Shown here: positions 9,676 to 18,570 of the stretch, in pieces
Numbering within the stretch: the first letter of the stretch is position 1
How the letters are laid out: every line of letters begins with the position of its first letter
From: Akkermansiaceae bacterium
Lineage (GTDB): Bacteria > Verrucomicrobiota > Verrucomicrobiia > Verrucomicrobiales > Akkermansiaceae
NCBI GenBank assembly: GCA_903934285.1
Contig: CAIZNN010000135.1
Location: forward strand, 1 to 52,824
Direction of reading: 5' to 3'
DNA length: 52,824 bases
The notes under the pieces: generated by a model
The model's database searches: none
Told to the model about the DNA's origin: nothing
What the model saw: only the letters and a program-made list of their open reading frames with translations
Position numbers and translations under genes: made by a program

Positions 9676-10028
9676 CCGCTCACCTGCGCTCGCCGCACCT
9701 CGACGGTGAGGGCAACTCCGGCAATCCGCATGCCCCCCCGGGCGGCGCAATGCCTAACCAACGGTGGTGAACACCCGCGTCTTGCCATCATCTAATCGCC
9801 AGGGGCCATGCCCTCCCCCGAGGGATGTCGTTAGACCTTCCTTACCTTGTTCTTGACCTGACGAACTTCGAGCATGAATATATCAAGGTATAACTTCCGG
9901 TTTTCTGAAAATCCGATTAAACGTCAACCCGGTGCGATGGTTCAAGCATGTTTCTCAACACCGAACTGCCGCCTTCAAAAGCCCACCCCGTGGTGGCGAA
10001 TGAATCAGCCAACCCGCTACCACCTGCC
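9676..10028 (+). promoter_or_regulatory. Intergenic region before cassette copy 2 with TTGACC promoter element
   Basis: There is no supported gene in these 353 bases. TTGACCTGACG begins at 9853 and matches 9 of 11 positions of the elements at 2360 and 15115. AT-rich candidates for a -10 follow: GAATAT at 9876 (17-base spacing) and TATAAC at 9889. The longer frame from 9948 into P1 copy 2 is discounted because the signal peptide starts at 10029. Confidence 0.4.
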
Positions 10029-10763
10029 ATGAAAACCACTCCATCCGCCGCCGTCATCACCGCCGCTCTGGCGCTCGCTGCGTTGGCCTGCCCCCGGGCA
10101 TTTTCCCAAGCAACCAATCTGTCGATTCCCATCGGCAAGCTGGCCGCCTTTCCGACCATGGTGCAATCCGGCGCCAAGCCCAATCTAGCGTGGAACATCA
10201 GCTATCCTTCGGTGGTTAAGGACTACGTCACGGTCACCCCGCCGGGCACGATTACTCCCAAGCAAAATCTGATCTGCACCATCAGGGTTTTGGGGGCTGG
10301 CGTTACCACGCAAAATTCAACTGACTCGATCAATTTCATCCGCACCAAGGGGCAGATTCGCTTCAGCGGTTCATCAAGCTGGGCCACGGTCTTCGACGGC
10401 AAACAAACCGACTTGAGCGTGCAGCATCAGGAAATCATCAAGACCTACAACGTCACCTCGGCTATGGTATTGAATTTCCAGGGACAGTATTACTATAACA
10501 ATGATTGGAGCACCATCCGCTCCTCAACCAGCGGTACTTACGTGAAGGCATTGGTCAATGGCGATGTTTGCCCTTCCCGAGTACCGGACTACAACGCGCC
10601 TTCCCTGGAACGCTTCCTCAAGCCCTATCTTGACGCCTCGAAGAAAATCAGGATCGGCCCCATGGATGTGATCATTTTCATGGAGTTGACCCATGCGAAT
10701 CTAGCCGAGATTGGATACGACGAACAAGACTTGGTTTTGCTCGTCACCTTCCGCACACCCTGA
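10029..10763 (+). CDS. Cassette protein P1, copy 2 (exported, unknown function)
   Basis: The product has 244 residues from the ATG at 10029, which aligns with the start of copy 1 and gives a signal peptide ending RAFSQ. It shares FPTMVQSGAKPNLAWNISYP with copy 1 and ends at the point where copy 1 begins its Gly/Asn-rich tail. It is more diverged from copy 1 than P3 and P4 are from their partners, mostly in the middle third. P2 follows after 4 bases. The role is unknown; linkage to P2-P4 is the only clue. Confidence 0.78.
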   Translation: MKTTPSAAVITAALALAALACPRAFSQATNLSIPIGKLAAFPTMVQSGAKPNLAWNISYPSVVKDYVTVTPPGTITPKQNLICTIRVLGAGVTTQNSTDSINFIRTKGQIRFSGSSSWATVFDGKQTDLSVQHQEIIKTYNVTSAMVLNFQGQYYYNNDWSTIRSSTSGTYVKALVNGDVCPSRVPDYNAPSLERFLKPYLDASKKIRIGPMDVIIFMELTHANLAEIGYDEQDLVLLVTFRTP

Positions 10764-10767
10764 GTTC

Positions 10768-11352
10768 ATGCATGCGCAATCATTTCGATCAGCCCGCAGG
10801 CTGGGACGCATCTGGCCGGTTGCGGTCATGTGCGGGTTGCACGCGGGGCTGGGTTTGGCCGCGTCGCCCGCGATGCAGGATGCCGCGACCCACGAGCAAC
10901 TTGCGGCGCAACTGCGCAAGATCCAACAGCAGGATCCGATGCAACTTCTGCCGGCCTCCCAGAGCGGGGAGGCCTCACGGCATGCGCCAAAAGACCTCCT
11001 CAGCCAATCGGACATTCTTTGCTTTGGCGGACTCGCCACGCTGGTGCCCAAACGCTCGGTGCTGCGGATTCCGCCGAATCTGGCGCCCCGCATGCAGATC
11101 ACCCCGGGCGCCACCCTGATGGGCTGGTCCGAATTCTTTGCCCAAAACCGCGGCTGGATCACCACCGTGGAACTCAGCCAAGGGCAAGCCGAAGGCAAGC
11201 TGCCGCTGGCGGAGGATCTCACCAAGAGCCTTGTGGACAACCCCAATCTGGTGGTGGCCACCTATCAGGGCGGCCCGATTTCACTGATGCCACTCAAAGT
11301 GCCGCCACCCGCCGCTGCCGTTGACCCCAAAACCGAAAAAAGCAAACCATGA
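10768..11352 (+). CDS. Cassette protein P2, copy 2 (exported, unknown function)
   Basis: The product has 194 residues from the ATG at 10768, 4 bases after the P1 stop. The frame is open further upstream, but that overlaps P1. The N-terminus is a basic, then hydrophobic segment (signal peptide ending LGLAAS). It conserves DAATHEQLAAQ, LLSQSDILCFGGLATLVPKR, FAQNRGWI and VATYQGGPIS with copy 1. The stop overlaps the start of P3 by ATGA, exactly as in copy 1, which shows the operon structure predates the duplication. Confidence 0.78.
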   Translation: MHAQSFRSARRLGRIWPVAVMCGLHAGLGLAASPAMQDAATHEQLAAQLRKIQQQDPMQLLPASQSGEASRHAPKDLLSQSDILCFGGLATLVPKRSVLRIPPNLAPRMQITPGATLMGWSEFFAQNRGWITTVELSQGQAEGKLPLAEDLTKSLVDNPNLVVATYQGGPISLMPLKVPPPAAAVDPKTEKSKP

Positions 11353-12374
11353 AGACCACCCTGTTTCGCCTCGTTCCCATGGTGCTGGCCGCTTGCGCAC
11401 TGGTCGCGGCCCAGACCCCGGCGGGGTACACCAATTTCATCCGGCAGATCCAGTCACCGTCGGGAGTGCAGTGGGATGCCACCGTGGCTGCCACCGGCGA
11501 GCAATTGTCGCCGTTGCCAGTGGATTTGGGCGGCACCCGCTTTGAGTTATGGACTGTCAAAGCATCGCCGCTAACCAGTTATCTGCTGGACACCTGCCTT
11601 GTCGGCACCTTCGTTCCAGTGGCATTTGTCGAGATTCACTCGGAAGACCCGTACCGTCCAATCCCGCGCACCCGGGCGGACCGCCCGTTTAGCGTCGATA
11701 TCACCGTCAGCGGCCTGCTCGGCGGACCCACCGACCCGGTATCATCCCGTGGCGTCAACTTATTGCGGCATGTGCAATCGTATGGGGTTGGCGGCACCGG
11801 GGCGGAGATCGACCGCAACCAAGCCACCCTGCTGCCGCAGGCCGCGATCACCCAGAATGGCACCCGGACCCTGAGCTACGCCTTGACTTCCATTCCCGGC
11901 GCCGACCGCACGAAGGTGCGTGGTGAGGAGCGCTTCTCGGTCTTCTCGCTGCAAGACTATCAGACGCCGGAAGCCCAGATCGCCTCCCAGTATATTCAAA
12001 TCTGGCCCGTGGCAGACGGTTCGCTGTCCGGGCTGAGCGCAGGCCAGTTGATTCGCTTTGCCATGCCGCAAATCACCGTCACGCTCAACGACCTGTATCC
12101 CAGTTCGACCACTTATGTGCAGGCCTATCAGGGCGACCCGCGCCTCGGCGTGACCGGCAAGACCATACCGGGGTCGGTGTTGGTCACCAATGATGTCCTG
12201 CCGCAAAGCCGGGTGCTGACCCTCAAAGACTATGACGCGGTGTTCGATGAGGAGGGCCGCTGGACCATGGAAATCGTCACCGTCACCCCTTTTGGCAGCG
12301 ATCGCCTGACGCATGTCAGCTTTGATGTTGCAAGAATCATCAAGGTGAACTCCACCCTGACAACCATTGAATGA
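11349..12374 (+). CDS. Cassette protein P3, copy 2 (exported, unknown function)
   Basis: The product has 341 residues, one more than copy 1, with a signal peptide ending VAAQ. It conserves YTNFIRQIQ, IPRTRADRPF, QIWPVADG and LNDLYPSSTTYVQ. The two copies are colinear from end to end and very similar at the DNA level, so selection for the same fold seems likely. The end of both genes reads GAATGATTC around the stop. P4 follows 10 bases downstream. Confidence 0.78.
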   Translation: MKTTLFRLVPMVLAACALVAAQTPAGYTNFIRQIQSPSGVQWDATVAATGEQLSPLPVDLGGTRFELWTVKASPLTSYLLDTCLVGTFVPVAFVEIHSEDPYRPIPRTRADRPFSVDITVSGLLGGPTDPVSSRGVNLLRHVQSYGVGGTGAEIDRNQATLLPQAAITQNGTRTLSYALTSIPGADRTKVRGEERFSVFSLQDYQTPEAQIASQYIQIWPVADGSLSGLSAGQLIRFAMPQITVTLNDLYPSSTTYVQAYQGDPRLGVTGKTIPGSVLVTNDVLPQSRVLTLKDYDAVFDEEGRWTMEIVTVTPFGSDRLTHVSFDVARIIKVNSTLTTIE

Positions 12375-12384
12375 TTCCCATCAT

Positions 12385-14544
12385 TTGAAAACTTGCCCAG
12401 CCAACCGCCGCCCGTCCGGGTTTGTCTCCTATCTGCTGGTGCTCGCGATGGGATCGCTGCTGACGCTGTTGATGGTGTTTGCCTATCGGCGGGCAACCGC
12501 CTCCCATGCGGTCCAATCCGGCGTCCAGTTGCAGGGCGATTATTGTGCAAAGGAAGAGGCCATCCTGCGGTCGATTGTCGCCATCGTGCCCAACCGGGCC
12601 ATCCGCGCCATGCAGCATCTGTCCGATTCCAGCGCCACTGCCAACACGGTCCTGCGCTGGGAAAATATTTTCACCGAGGCGCTGGTGGCAGCCAATGCCC
12701 GGCAATCAATATCCGACCCGCTGCTCGCGGCGCTCGGCACGACCCGCCCGGTGGTGGCCAATTCCGGGGATGCGCCACTGCACACCCCCGAATTGATCTT
12801 CAAGGCGCTTGGCACCGAGACCGGCTATGTGTCGGCGGGCATCAACCGCAGCCTGGGCGCCGGCTATCCGGTGCCACTGAGCTGCAATCATGCCGGTGAT
12901 GCGACCCGCGACAAGATCTGGCCGATCATCTCCGACAGCAAGGTGTACGGCACTTTGGCGCAGGGCGGAGTGGCTCTGCCAACCGACACTTACCCGCAAT
13001 TCAACATCGTCAACTATCCCAACATCAATTTCGGCTACACCCGTCCCGGCCAACCCTTCGTGGCGAAACACAATTGGTGGGCCTTCTCGGTGGACCTCGC
13101 CGAACCCGATGCCGCCAAAACTGCCGCGATAACCTCACGGCGTGATTTTGTGCTGTCGCTTTATGAGATCCCCTCCCAATTGCCAATTTCCGCAGCCTCA
13201 TTCATGGAACTGGGCCAGTATGCCGACGGTGGCGCGTGGGAGAATGTCACCATTTCCGGCGGTGTCTTCGCCGGCCGGGCGCTGGTGGAAGGGACCACCA
13301 CGCTTTCGGCACTGGCCACCCGCCGCGGCGCCGCCCTTTCCACCAAAACCACCGTAGGCGGGCTAAGTTTCACCGGCGACCCGTTCACGCCGGGAGTGCG
13401 CGAGGCCTATCAACTCACCCAAGGCGACTTTTTCCCCCTCTCGCTGGCATCCGAGAGCGGACGGGCCGCCTTCATCCCGATCAACCGGGGCGCGGACTAT
13501 TTTGACCGCTTCGCCCATGCGCCGGAATCCGCCGTGCTGTCATCCACCACTTGGAACAACTATTCAGTCGGCGCCCTCCAATGCGCCATGCGTCTGGACG
13601 TCACCGACGTGGCCAGCGCAACCAACAACACGCCAACCAAGGTGCGCTTCTCATATCTGAAAGGCGGCGTCCGCAAGGACCTCACTCTGGCGCTCGACAC
13701 GCCGCTAGCCACCGGCCTGCCCCAGGGCTACCTCTTCGCCTGCAACCAGGCGGAAACCTACGACTTCGGTGCGGCCGTGGTCGACGTGGCCTTCGGGGCC
13801 AACGGTGACTATGCTGAAAAGTTGGCGGTGACCGGACCGATCACCTTCAATATCCCCACCTTCGGCAACCCAACGCACAGCGGGGCTGACAAGTTCGGCT
13901 ATTTCAAACCGAGCTACCCGTTTAAAGTCAAATCCCTGTCCTCCGGCAAAATCTGCATCGCGATCTACCCCAAGCGCTTCGCCGCGTTTCTCAATGCCCT
14001 CCAAGCCGACAGCACCGCCGTGAATCACTCGCTGGTGGTCAATGTGGACTACTCGCCGGACACCGGCAGCACGCTCCTAACCAAGCCTGCCATCCCGTGT
14101 TCCGATCTGGACTACGGGATCATCCTGCAGGAATGCGACAATCTGACGTCCTTTCCCAAGGGCTTTTCCTTGGTCACCAACCTGCGCCTGTATTTCGGCG
14201 ATGATTTCAACACCACTCCCGCCACCCCGCCGGACGGCTACACCCCGTCCGGCCCGTTTTACCCGCCATGTTCGATTTTCACGCCGGAAAAACGTTATGG
14301 CGTGGAGCTCGACCCGTTCGGGGTGCGCCTCTCCGGACAAATCGGCTCGGTGGCCAGTGAATCGGCCGCCGATCCGGTCCGTCCGCTCGACTCCAAGGTG
14401 CTGAGTGGCGCGGCGGTGGCGGCCAACCGGATGCATGTGAACTTACGCCCAATCACCCACCCTGCCGAACTGCCACCCATCTCCATGATCAACTGGCTGG
14501 TCCTGCTCGAAGAACGCAAACGCGAATTCCATGCCAGCAACTGA
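12385..14544 (+). CDS. Cassette protein P4, copy 2: large PilX/GspK-like pseudopilin
   Basis: The product has 719 residues if translation starts at TTG 12385, which gives MKTCPANRRPSGF, aligned without gaps to MKSSPVKPRPSGF of copy 1. Another TTG at 12367 would overlap the P3 stop; no ATG is available in frame near here. After the G|F junction comes the same hydrophobic helix without Glu at +5, then the large exported domain. YVSAGINRSLG, ATRRGAALST, YPKRFAAFL and LRPITHPAELPPIS are shared with copy 1. Unlike copy 1 it has no adjacent PilV/PilW-like genes, so it may share those or work without them. Confidence 0.78.
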   Translation: MKTCPANRRPSGFVSYLLVLAMGSLLTLLMVFAYRRATASHAVQSGVQLQGDYCAKEEAILRSIVAIVPNRAIRAMQHLSDSSATANTVLRWENIFTEALVAANARQSISDPLLAALGTTRPVVANSGDAPLHTPELIFKALGTETGYVSAGINRSLGAGYPVPLSCNHAGDATRDKIWPIISDSKVYGTLAQGGVALPTDTYPQFNIVNYPNINFGYTRPGQPFVAKHNWWAFSVDLAEPDAAKTAAITSRRDFVLSLYEIPSQLPISAASFMELGQYADGGAWENVTISGGVFAGRALVEGTTTLSALATRRGAALSTKTTVGGLSFTGDPFTPGVREAYQLTQGDFFPLSLASESGRAAFIPINRGADYFDRFAHAPESAVLSSTTWNNYSVGALQCAMRLDVTDVASATNNTPTKVRFSYLKGGVRKDLTLALDTPLATGLPQGYLFACNQAETYDFGAAVVDVAFGANGDYAEKLAVTGPITFNIPTFGNPTHSGADKFGYFKPSYPFKVKSLSSGKICIAIYPKRFAAFLNALQADSTAVNHSLVVNVDYSPDTGSTLLTKPAIPCSDLDYGIILQECDNLTSFPKGFSLVTNLRLYFGDDFNTTPATPPDGYTPSGPFYPPCSIFTPEKRYGVELDPFGVRLSGQIGSVASESAADPVRPLDSKVLSGAAVAANRMHVNLRPITHPAELPPISMINWLVLLEERKREFHASN

Positions 14545-15319
14545 GGCGTTCACCCTCATCAGGCCGTGGCTTGGACCAGACGTGGACGAGACGTGGACGC
14601 GCGGGGATTTCCCGGCCAAGAATGCCACTGCCCCCCAAGGGCCGTCACTGGCCTCACCGCGCAGATCCTCAATCCCGCCCCCAGCGCTTCAATTCGCCGC
14701 CATCCCTTCGCGCTGTCCGCCATCCCACCTCCCGGTCGACCCGCGCCCGGCCCGGCCCTCGTGGCTCTCTCACCGCAGGCCACTCGGGGCTCTCTTGCCG
14801 CGAAATTAAATTTTTAGGAAAATCATGCCGTTAAGAAAAACAAATTTTTTTATTTGACCATTTTCTTATTTTTTGAAACTTTTCCTGTAGTCATGAAATG
14901 CACTAAGTTGCTTATCACCCATTCCCGGACCGGGGAGGACAGCACCCGCACATGCCACCGCAAGCCCGCCACCTTTCGCCGGCATGCCGAGTTTGCCTTA
15001 CACCTGGGGGCTCCACGGCGGCCGGCACTGGACGATTCCCGCCGCGACCATGGCCATCCGCTGGGCATTCGAGCCACGTCGGACCTGTTAGATGAAAAAA
15101 AATGAACTTTTAACTTGACCTCACCGAATTTACGCATATTTACGTATCAAGCATGTCGGCATAATTACTACATTTCTATAAACATCCAATATGACCAGCC
15201 CATTCTCAACCCCTGCTTCACTGCCACCGTTAGCTCCGGGGCAGGACGGTTTGATGCCAGCGCGGGAGCCAGGACCCGATGCCGAGCCAGCTTGCCAACT
15301 CCGAATGAATTGATTTGCC
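14545..15319 (+). promoter_or_regulatory. 775-base intergenic region with AT-rich island and TTGACC promoter element
   Basis: I see no supported gene. At 14803-14890 there is an AT-rich block with long T runs. At 15114-15146 lies CTTGACCTCACC, identical to 2359-2370, followed by two copies of ATTTACG (15128-15134 and 15138-15144). TATTTA at 15137 is a possible -10 with 16-base spacing from TTGACC. The next gene starts at 15320, so the leader would be about 170 bases, with no riboswitch that I recognise. Confidence 0.4.
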
Positions 15320-16087
15320 ATGCGACTCTACCGCCTCACCGTAGCGACCATTTTCCAACGCAAGGCCTGGGTCATTTGCGCGCTGGCGGTGATGCTGCTG
15401 CCGTTTGCCCTGCCGCTGATTTCCAGCGCGACGGAGAAGCCGCTGCTGGTGCAGCCCGCGCGCATTCTCGCCGCATGGAACACGCTGTGGAGCTGCACCC
15501 TGCTATGGGGCTTTTTCACCGCCGCGCGGCAGGGGGAAGACAATGCCAAGTCCGGCATCGGCGAATACTTCCTGACCACCGGCGTGTCCGCCACCCGCCA
15601 ATTGTTTGAAATCTGGTTGGCGGTGTTTTGCTTCATTGCGCCGCTGACCCTCGTCACGGCAGCCATCTGCCAATGGGCCGCCAGCCCCGCCGACCCTGCG
15701 GAACGCGCGCTGTGGTGGGTTCTCAACCTCCAATATACCTGCCTGTTCCTGCTGGTCATTGCCCAACTGCTGGCGCTGGCCGTTGCGCTCGCGTCGCGCT
15801 TCGGCAGCATCGTCGGCTTCAGCGTCTCGCTCGCCCTCGCCCTCTATGGCCTGTGGGGCGTCGGCTACCTCGAAAACATGCTCAAACTGGAGGAAAATCC
15901 CATCTTGCGCGGCCTTTGGCTGTATTCGCCGCAATACCGCTTCGCGGATCTCACCCAGCGCCTCTACTTCAAGAGCGGAGCGCTTCCGGCCGCAGCTTTC
16001 TGGACCATGGCCCTCTATTTTGTTGGCATCCTCGGTGTTTACGCCGGCATCTCCCGACTTTGCTTCCGCACCCAACGTTCCTCCTGA
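15320..16087 (+). CDS. ABC-2-type membrane protein (orphan permease)
   Basis: The product has 255 residues with six hydrophobic segments, at about residues 17-37, 52-68, 92-115, 133-160, 163-182 and 222-245. Layout and length fit ABC-2 permeases, or the CcmB/YhfP-like integral subunits that move material across the inner membrane. A loop after segment 2 contains RQGEDNAKSGIGEYFLTTG, like the conserved cytoplasmic loop of such permeases (R-x-GE...G). No ATP-binding subunit lies next to it in the window, so its ATPase would have to be encoded elsewhere or lie in another operon. The gene sits 47 bases before the next one, on the same strand. Confidence 0.6.
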   Translation: MRLYRLTVATIFQRKAWVICALAVMLLPFALPLISSATEKPLLVQPARILAAWNTLWSCTLLWGFFTAARQGEDNAKSGIGEYFLTTGVSATRQLFEIWLAVFCFIAPLTLVTAAICQWAASPADPAERALWWVLNLQYTCLFLLVIAQLLALAVALASRFGSIVGFSVSLALALYGLWGVGYLENMLKLEENPILRGLWLYSPQYRFADLTQRLYFKSGALPAAAFWTMALYFVGILGVYAGISRLCFRTQRSS

Positions 16088-16134
16088 ACTCGCTGCGGCT
16101 TGCACCAACAACCGACAACTCACCCCGCCCTCCC

Positions 16135-17034
16135 ATGTCACGCTTCCTGCCCATCGCAACCTCCACCGCCCTCATCGGCGCGGGGGCACTGGCGTGGGCA
16201 TTGACAGGCCACCCGCTCACTGCCAATCCCGAACTGGATGTCCCATTGAACCCGCTCGGCATCAACGGCAGTCCCTATGGCGAGGTCATCGCCATGGCCA
16301 TGCAGGGCCCGATCAACACCTACACCGAAGTCGGAATGTCCGGCAGTCCGCATCACCACCAAGCGGGCGAGAAATGTGACGCCTGTGAGCACGCGGACCA
16401 TTCTGCTACGGCCGATGAGATGACCGCTGCCAAGGCAAACCCCACGTTGGAACACCGTTTCGGCAATCTTCTCAGCACTTTGGCCGAGGCCTCCGTGGCA
16501 CGCACCAATCCCAAGGCCGCCAGCGAAGCACTCAAACGCCATCTGCGGCGGCAGGCCGAAGACAAACTCCGCTTCGCCTATCAACTCGATCCGGCCCATT
16601 ACGGCAACTACAACACCCTCCACTTTTTCCTCACCGAACCCGCGCTGGGCACCCGCCCGGAGCTCACCCCCTCCGCCGCCAAACTCGCCGAAGACACCAT
16701 CCAATACTGCCTCAAACAAGACCAGGATCCGCGCCCGGCGCTCACCGCCGCCGCCGCCGCCACCAACCTCCTGCAGCTGATGTTCGATGACCGGCGCAAC
16801 CCGACTCCAAAATTCACCACGACCCAGATGCGCCAGTGCCTGGCACTCCTCGATCACTGCCTCGCCCGCCACACCAGCATCGCCCAATCCTGGACTGCAG
16901 CGAAGCAGTGGGACCTGCTCTCCCCCCAACGGATCACCGAATGTGAGGCTCGGCTTGATTTCATCTGCACCATCCGCGACGCCGCCGAAAAAACCATCGC
17001 CCGCCTCGAAGCAGAAGCCCACCCCGCCACCTGA
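16135..17034 (+). CDS. Exported protein of unknown function with His/Cys cluster
   Basis: The product has 299 residues with an N-terminal hydrophobic segment (signal or anchor, about residues 7-23). Near residue 70 there is a His/Cys-rich stretch, HHHQAGEKCDACEHADH, with a CxxC, that could bind a metal ion. The rest is predicted mostly helical (many Ala, Leu, Gln), with tetratricopeptide-like spacing but no clear repeat. The start at 16135 is chosen for the hydrophobic N-terminus; the longer frame from 15628 overlaps the permease. Its position after the orphan permease suggests a shared job, perhaps metal-linked transport, but this is only inference. Confidence 0.65.
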   Translation: MSRFLPIATSTALIGAGALAWALTGHPLTANPELDVPLNPLGINGSPYGEVIAMAMQGPINTYTEVGMSGSPHHHQAGEKCDACEHADHSATADEMTAAKANPTLEHRFGNLLSTLAEASVARTNPKAASEALKRHLRRQAEDKLRFAYQLDPAHYGNYNTLHFFLTEPALGTRPELTPSAAKLAEDTIQYCLKQDQDPRPALTAAAAATNLLQLMFDDRRNPTPKFTTTQMRQCLALLDHCLARHTSIAQSWTAAKQWDLLSPQRITECEARLDFICTIRDAAEKTIARLEAEAHPAT

Positions 17035-17132
17035 ATTCTAAATTCCTAACCAACAACCCGCCGCCCCTCCTGCATTCTTTCTCTGCTCTTCGTACCGAAT
17101 TTCATCCCTGAAAATTTGTGCTTTCCCTTCCC

Positions 17133-18410
17133 ATGTCCGTCTCCTCCGCCACTCTCGAACCCCCGCCGCTGCCAGGCCACACCTTGGCGAGCGGCCCGGG
17201 GCGGTTTGCCGCAGGCATGAACGGCCGCGAGTTGCTCGGCATCATTTTCCGCGTCTGCCGCGAACTGACGGTGTCGGACATCCAGATGCGGGCCGCCCGC
17301 CCGGTCTATATCCATACCAACAAGGGCATGGAGAAGCTCGACTTCCTCGGCATCCTCTCCGCCGCCCAGTTGGATGAAATCCTCAAGGAACTCATCAGCA
17401 ACCGCGAAAGCGGCAACCACGGCTTCGGCCTCGATCACTCGCTCGACCAACGCATCGAGGAAAAAATCCGCCTCGCCATCGCCGACTTCGCCAACAGCCG
17501 GGTCGCCGACTTCTCTTGCGATGGCATCCCCATGGGCGACAACGGCGAACGCTCCGGACGCCTCCGCATCCAAGCCCACCTCAGCGCATCCGGCCTGGGC
17601 ATCACCTGCCGCATCCTCAATGACTCGATCCCGGAACTCGAAGCCCTCGGCATCGATCCCGATACCACCTCCACCCTCCGCCATTGCGTGCTCAAGCGTG
17701 CCGGCCTCTGCCTCGTCACCGGCCCCACCGGCTCGGGCAAATCCACCACCCTCGCCTCGCTCATGGACTGGCTGCGCCGCCACCACCCCAAGCACATCGT
17801 CACCGTCGAGGACCCCATCGAGTACCAATATCCCGATGCCATGGACGACCCGGACTATCCCGGCCACCGCATCCCCTCCCCCAGCATCATCACCCAGCAG
17901 GAGGTCGGCCGCGATGTGCATTCCTATCGCCAGGGCCTCAAGGACGTGCTGCGCAAAGCCCCCCACGTCATCCTGCTCGGCGAAATCCGCGACCGCGAGG
18001 CAATGGAAACCTGCATGGAAGCCGCCCAAACCGGCCATCTCGTCCTCTCCACCCTCCACACCACCGGCGCCGTCAAGACCATCGGCCGCATCCTCGAACT
18101 CTATCCCAAGGAAAACCACACCGCCGTCCTCAGCCGCCTCGCCGAAATCCTCATCTTCATCCACTCCCAAGGCCTGCTCGCCGGCATCCAGCGCCGCGTG
18201 CTTACCTACGAGTTCCTCCACAACAACGACGACGCCATCGCCAGCGCCATCGCCAACTACGACGGCGGCGCCCGCTCGCTTGAAGACGTCATCCGCCGCA
18301 CCGGCAATATCGAGTGGGACACCAACCTGCGCCGCCTCCTCAACCGCGGCCTCATCACCCACGAAACCTACATCAACGCCAGAATGAACCGCAATGATGA
18401 CGAAACATAG
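17133..18410 (+). CDS. pilT: PilT-like pilus retraction ATPase
   Basis: The product has 425 residues from the ATG at 17133 (a GTG at 17118 is in frame but less likely). It has the PilT/PilU layout: an N-terminal sensor-like domain, Walker A GPTGSGKST near residue 197, Asp box VTVEDPIEY, Walker B HVILLGEIRD near residue 278 and His box LVLSTLHTTGA. There is no zinc-binding Cys set, unlike assembly ATPases. It would power pilus disassembly at the inner-membrane platform. At 425 residues it is longer than PilT (about 345), mainly because of an N-terminal extension of 40 residues and the C-terminal end. It precedes the pilin gene. The pilT name rests on family membership; PilU is an alternative. 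Confidence 0.85.
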   Translation: MSVSSATLEPPPLPGHTLASGPGRFAAGMNGRELLGIIFRVCRELTVSDIQMRAARPVYIHTNKGMEKLDFLGILSAAQLDEILKELISNRESGNHGFGLDHSLDQRIEEKIRLAIADFANSRVADFSCDGIPMGDNGERSGRLRIQAHLSASGLGITCRILNDSIPELEALGIDPDTTSTLRHCVLKRAGLCLVTGPTGSGKSTTLASLMDWLRRHHPKHIVTVEDPIEYQYPDAMDDPDYPGHRIPSPSIITQQEVGRDVHSYRQGLKDVLRKAPHVILLGEIRDREAMETCMEAAQTGHLVLSTLHTTGAVKTIGRILELYPKENHTAVLSRLAEILIFIHSQGLLAGIQRRVLTYEFLHNNDDAIASAIANYDGGARSLEDVIRRTGNIEWDTNLRRLLNRGLITHETYINARMNRNDDET

Positions 18411-18500
18411 TATTAGTCATTGGACACTGGTCATTAGTCATTGGTAAGACAAAGAAATAGTCGCTTCCTCCTCTTCCCCAATGACCCATGACCCATGACC
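18411..18500 (+). repeat. Short direct and inverted repeats of the ATTAGTCATTGG type
   Basis: ATTAGTCATTGG occurs twice (18412-18423, 18433-18444). The inverse CCAATGAC begins at 18478 and is followed by ACCCATGACC repeats to 18500. The two halves could pair into a long imperfect stem. It starts just after the PilT stop and resembles intergenic repeat litter. Confidence 0.7.
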
Positions 18501-18570
18501 AAACCCCATACCTCTCCGTGACTGCCCAGCCGAGCGCAATCAACTCCCCGCAACGCCAGGCAGTCCCCAC

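Larger units (their letters stand above)
10029..14544 (+). repeat. Second copy of the four-gene P1-P4 cassette (diverged duplication of 3267-9675)
   Basis: All four products have a paralogue in the same order upstream, with matching junctions (P2/P3 ATGA overlap in both). Copy 1 differs by three genes (5748-7522) between P3 and P4. Confidence 0.85.

Noticed and set aside
14531..15137. Several short frames in the region after cassette copy 2
   Set aside because: All are short, overlap each other in different frames, have biased composition and no signal or motif.
17035..17132. Possible heptamer array like that at 27654 (TTCTAAATTCCTAACC)
   Set aside because: Only about two imperfect units; not enough to call a repeat.
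17046..18362. 438-codon open frame on the minus strand
   Set aside because: Antisense to the PilT-like gene, which has all ATPase motifs.
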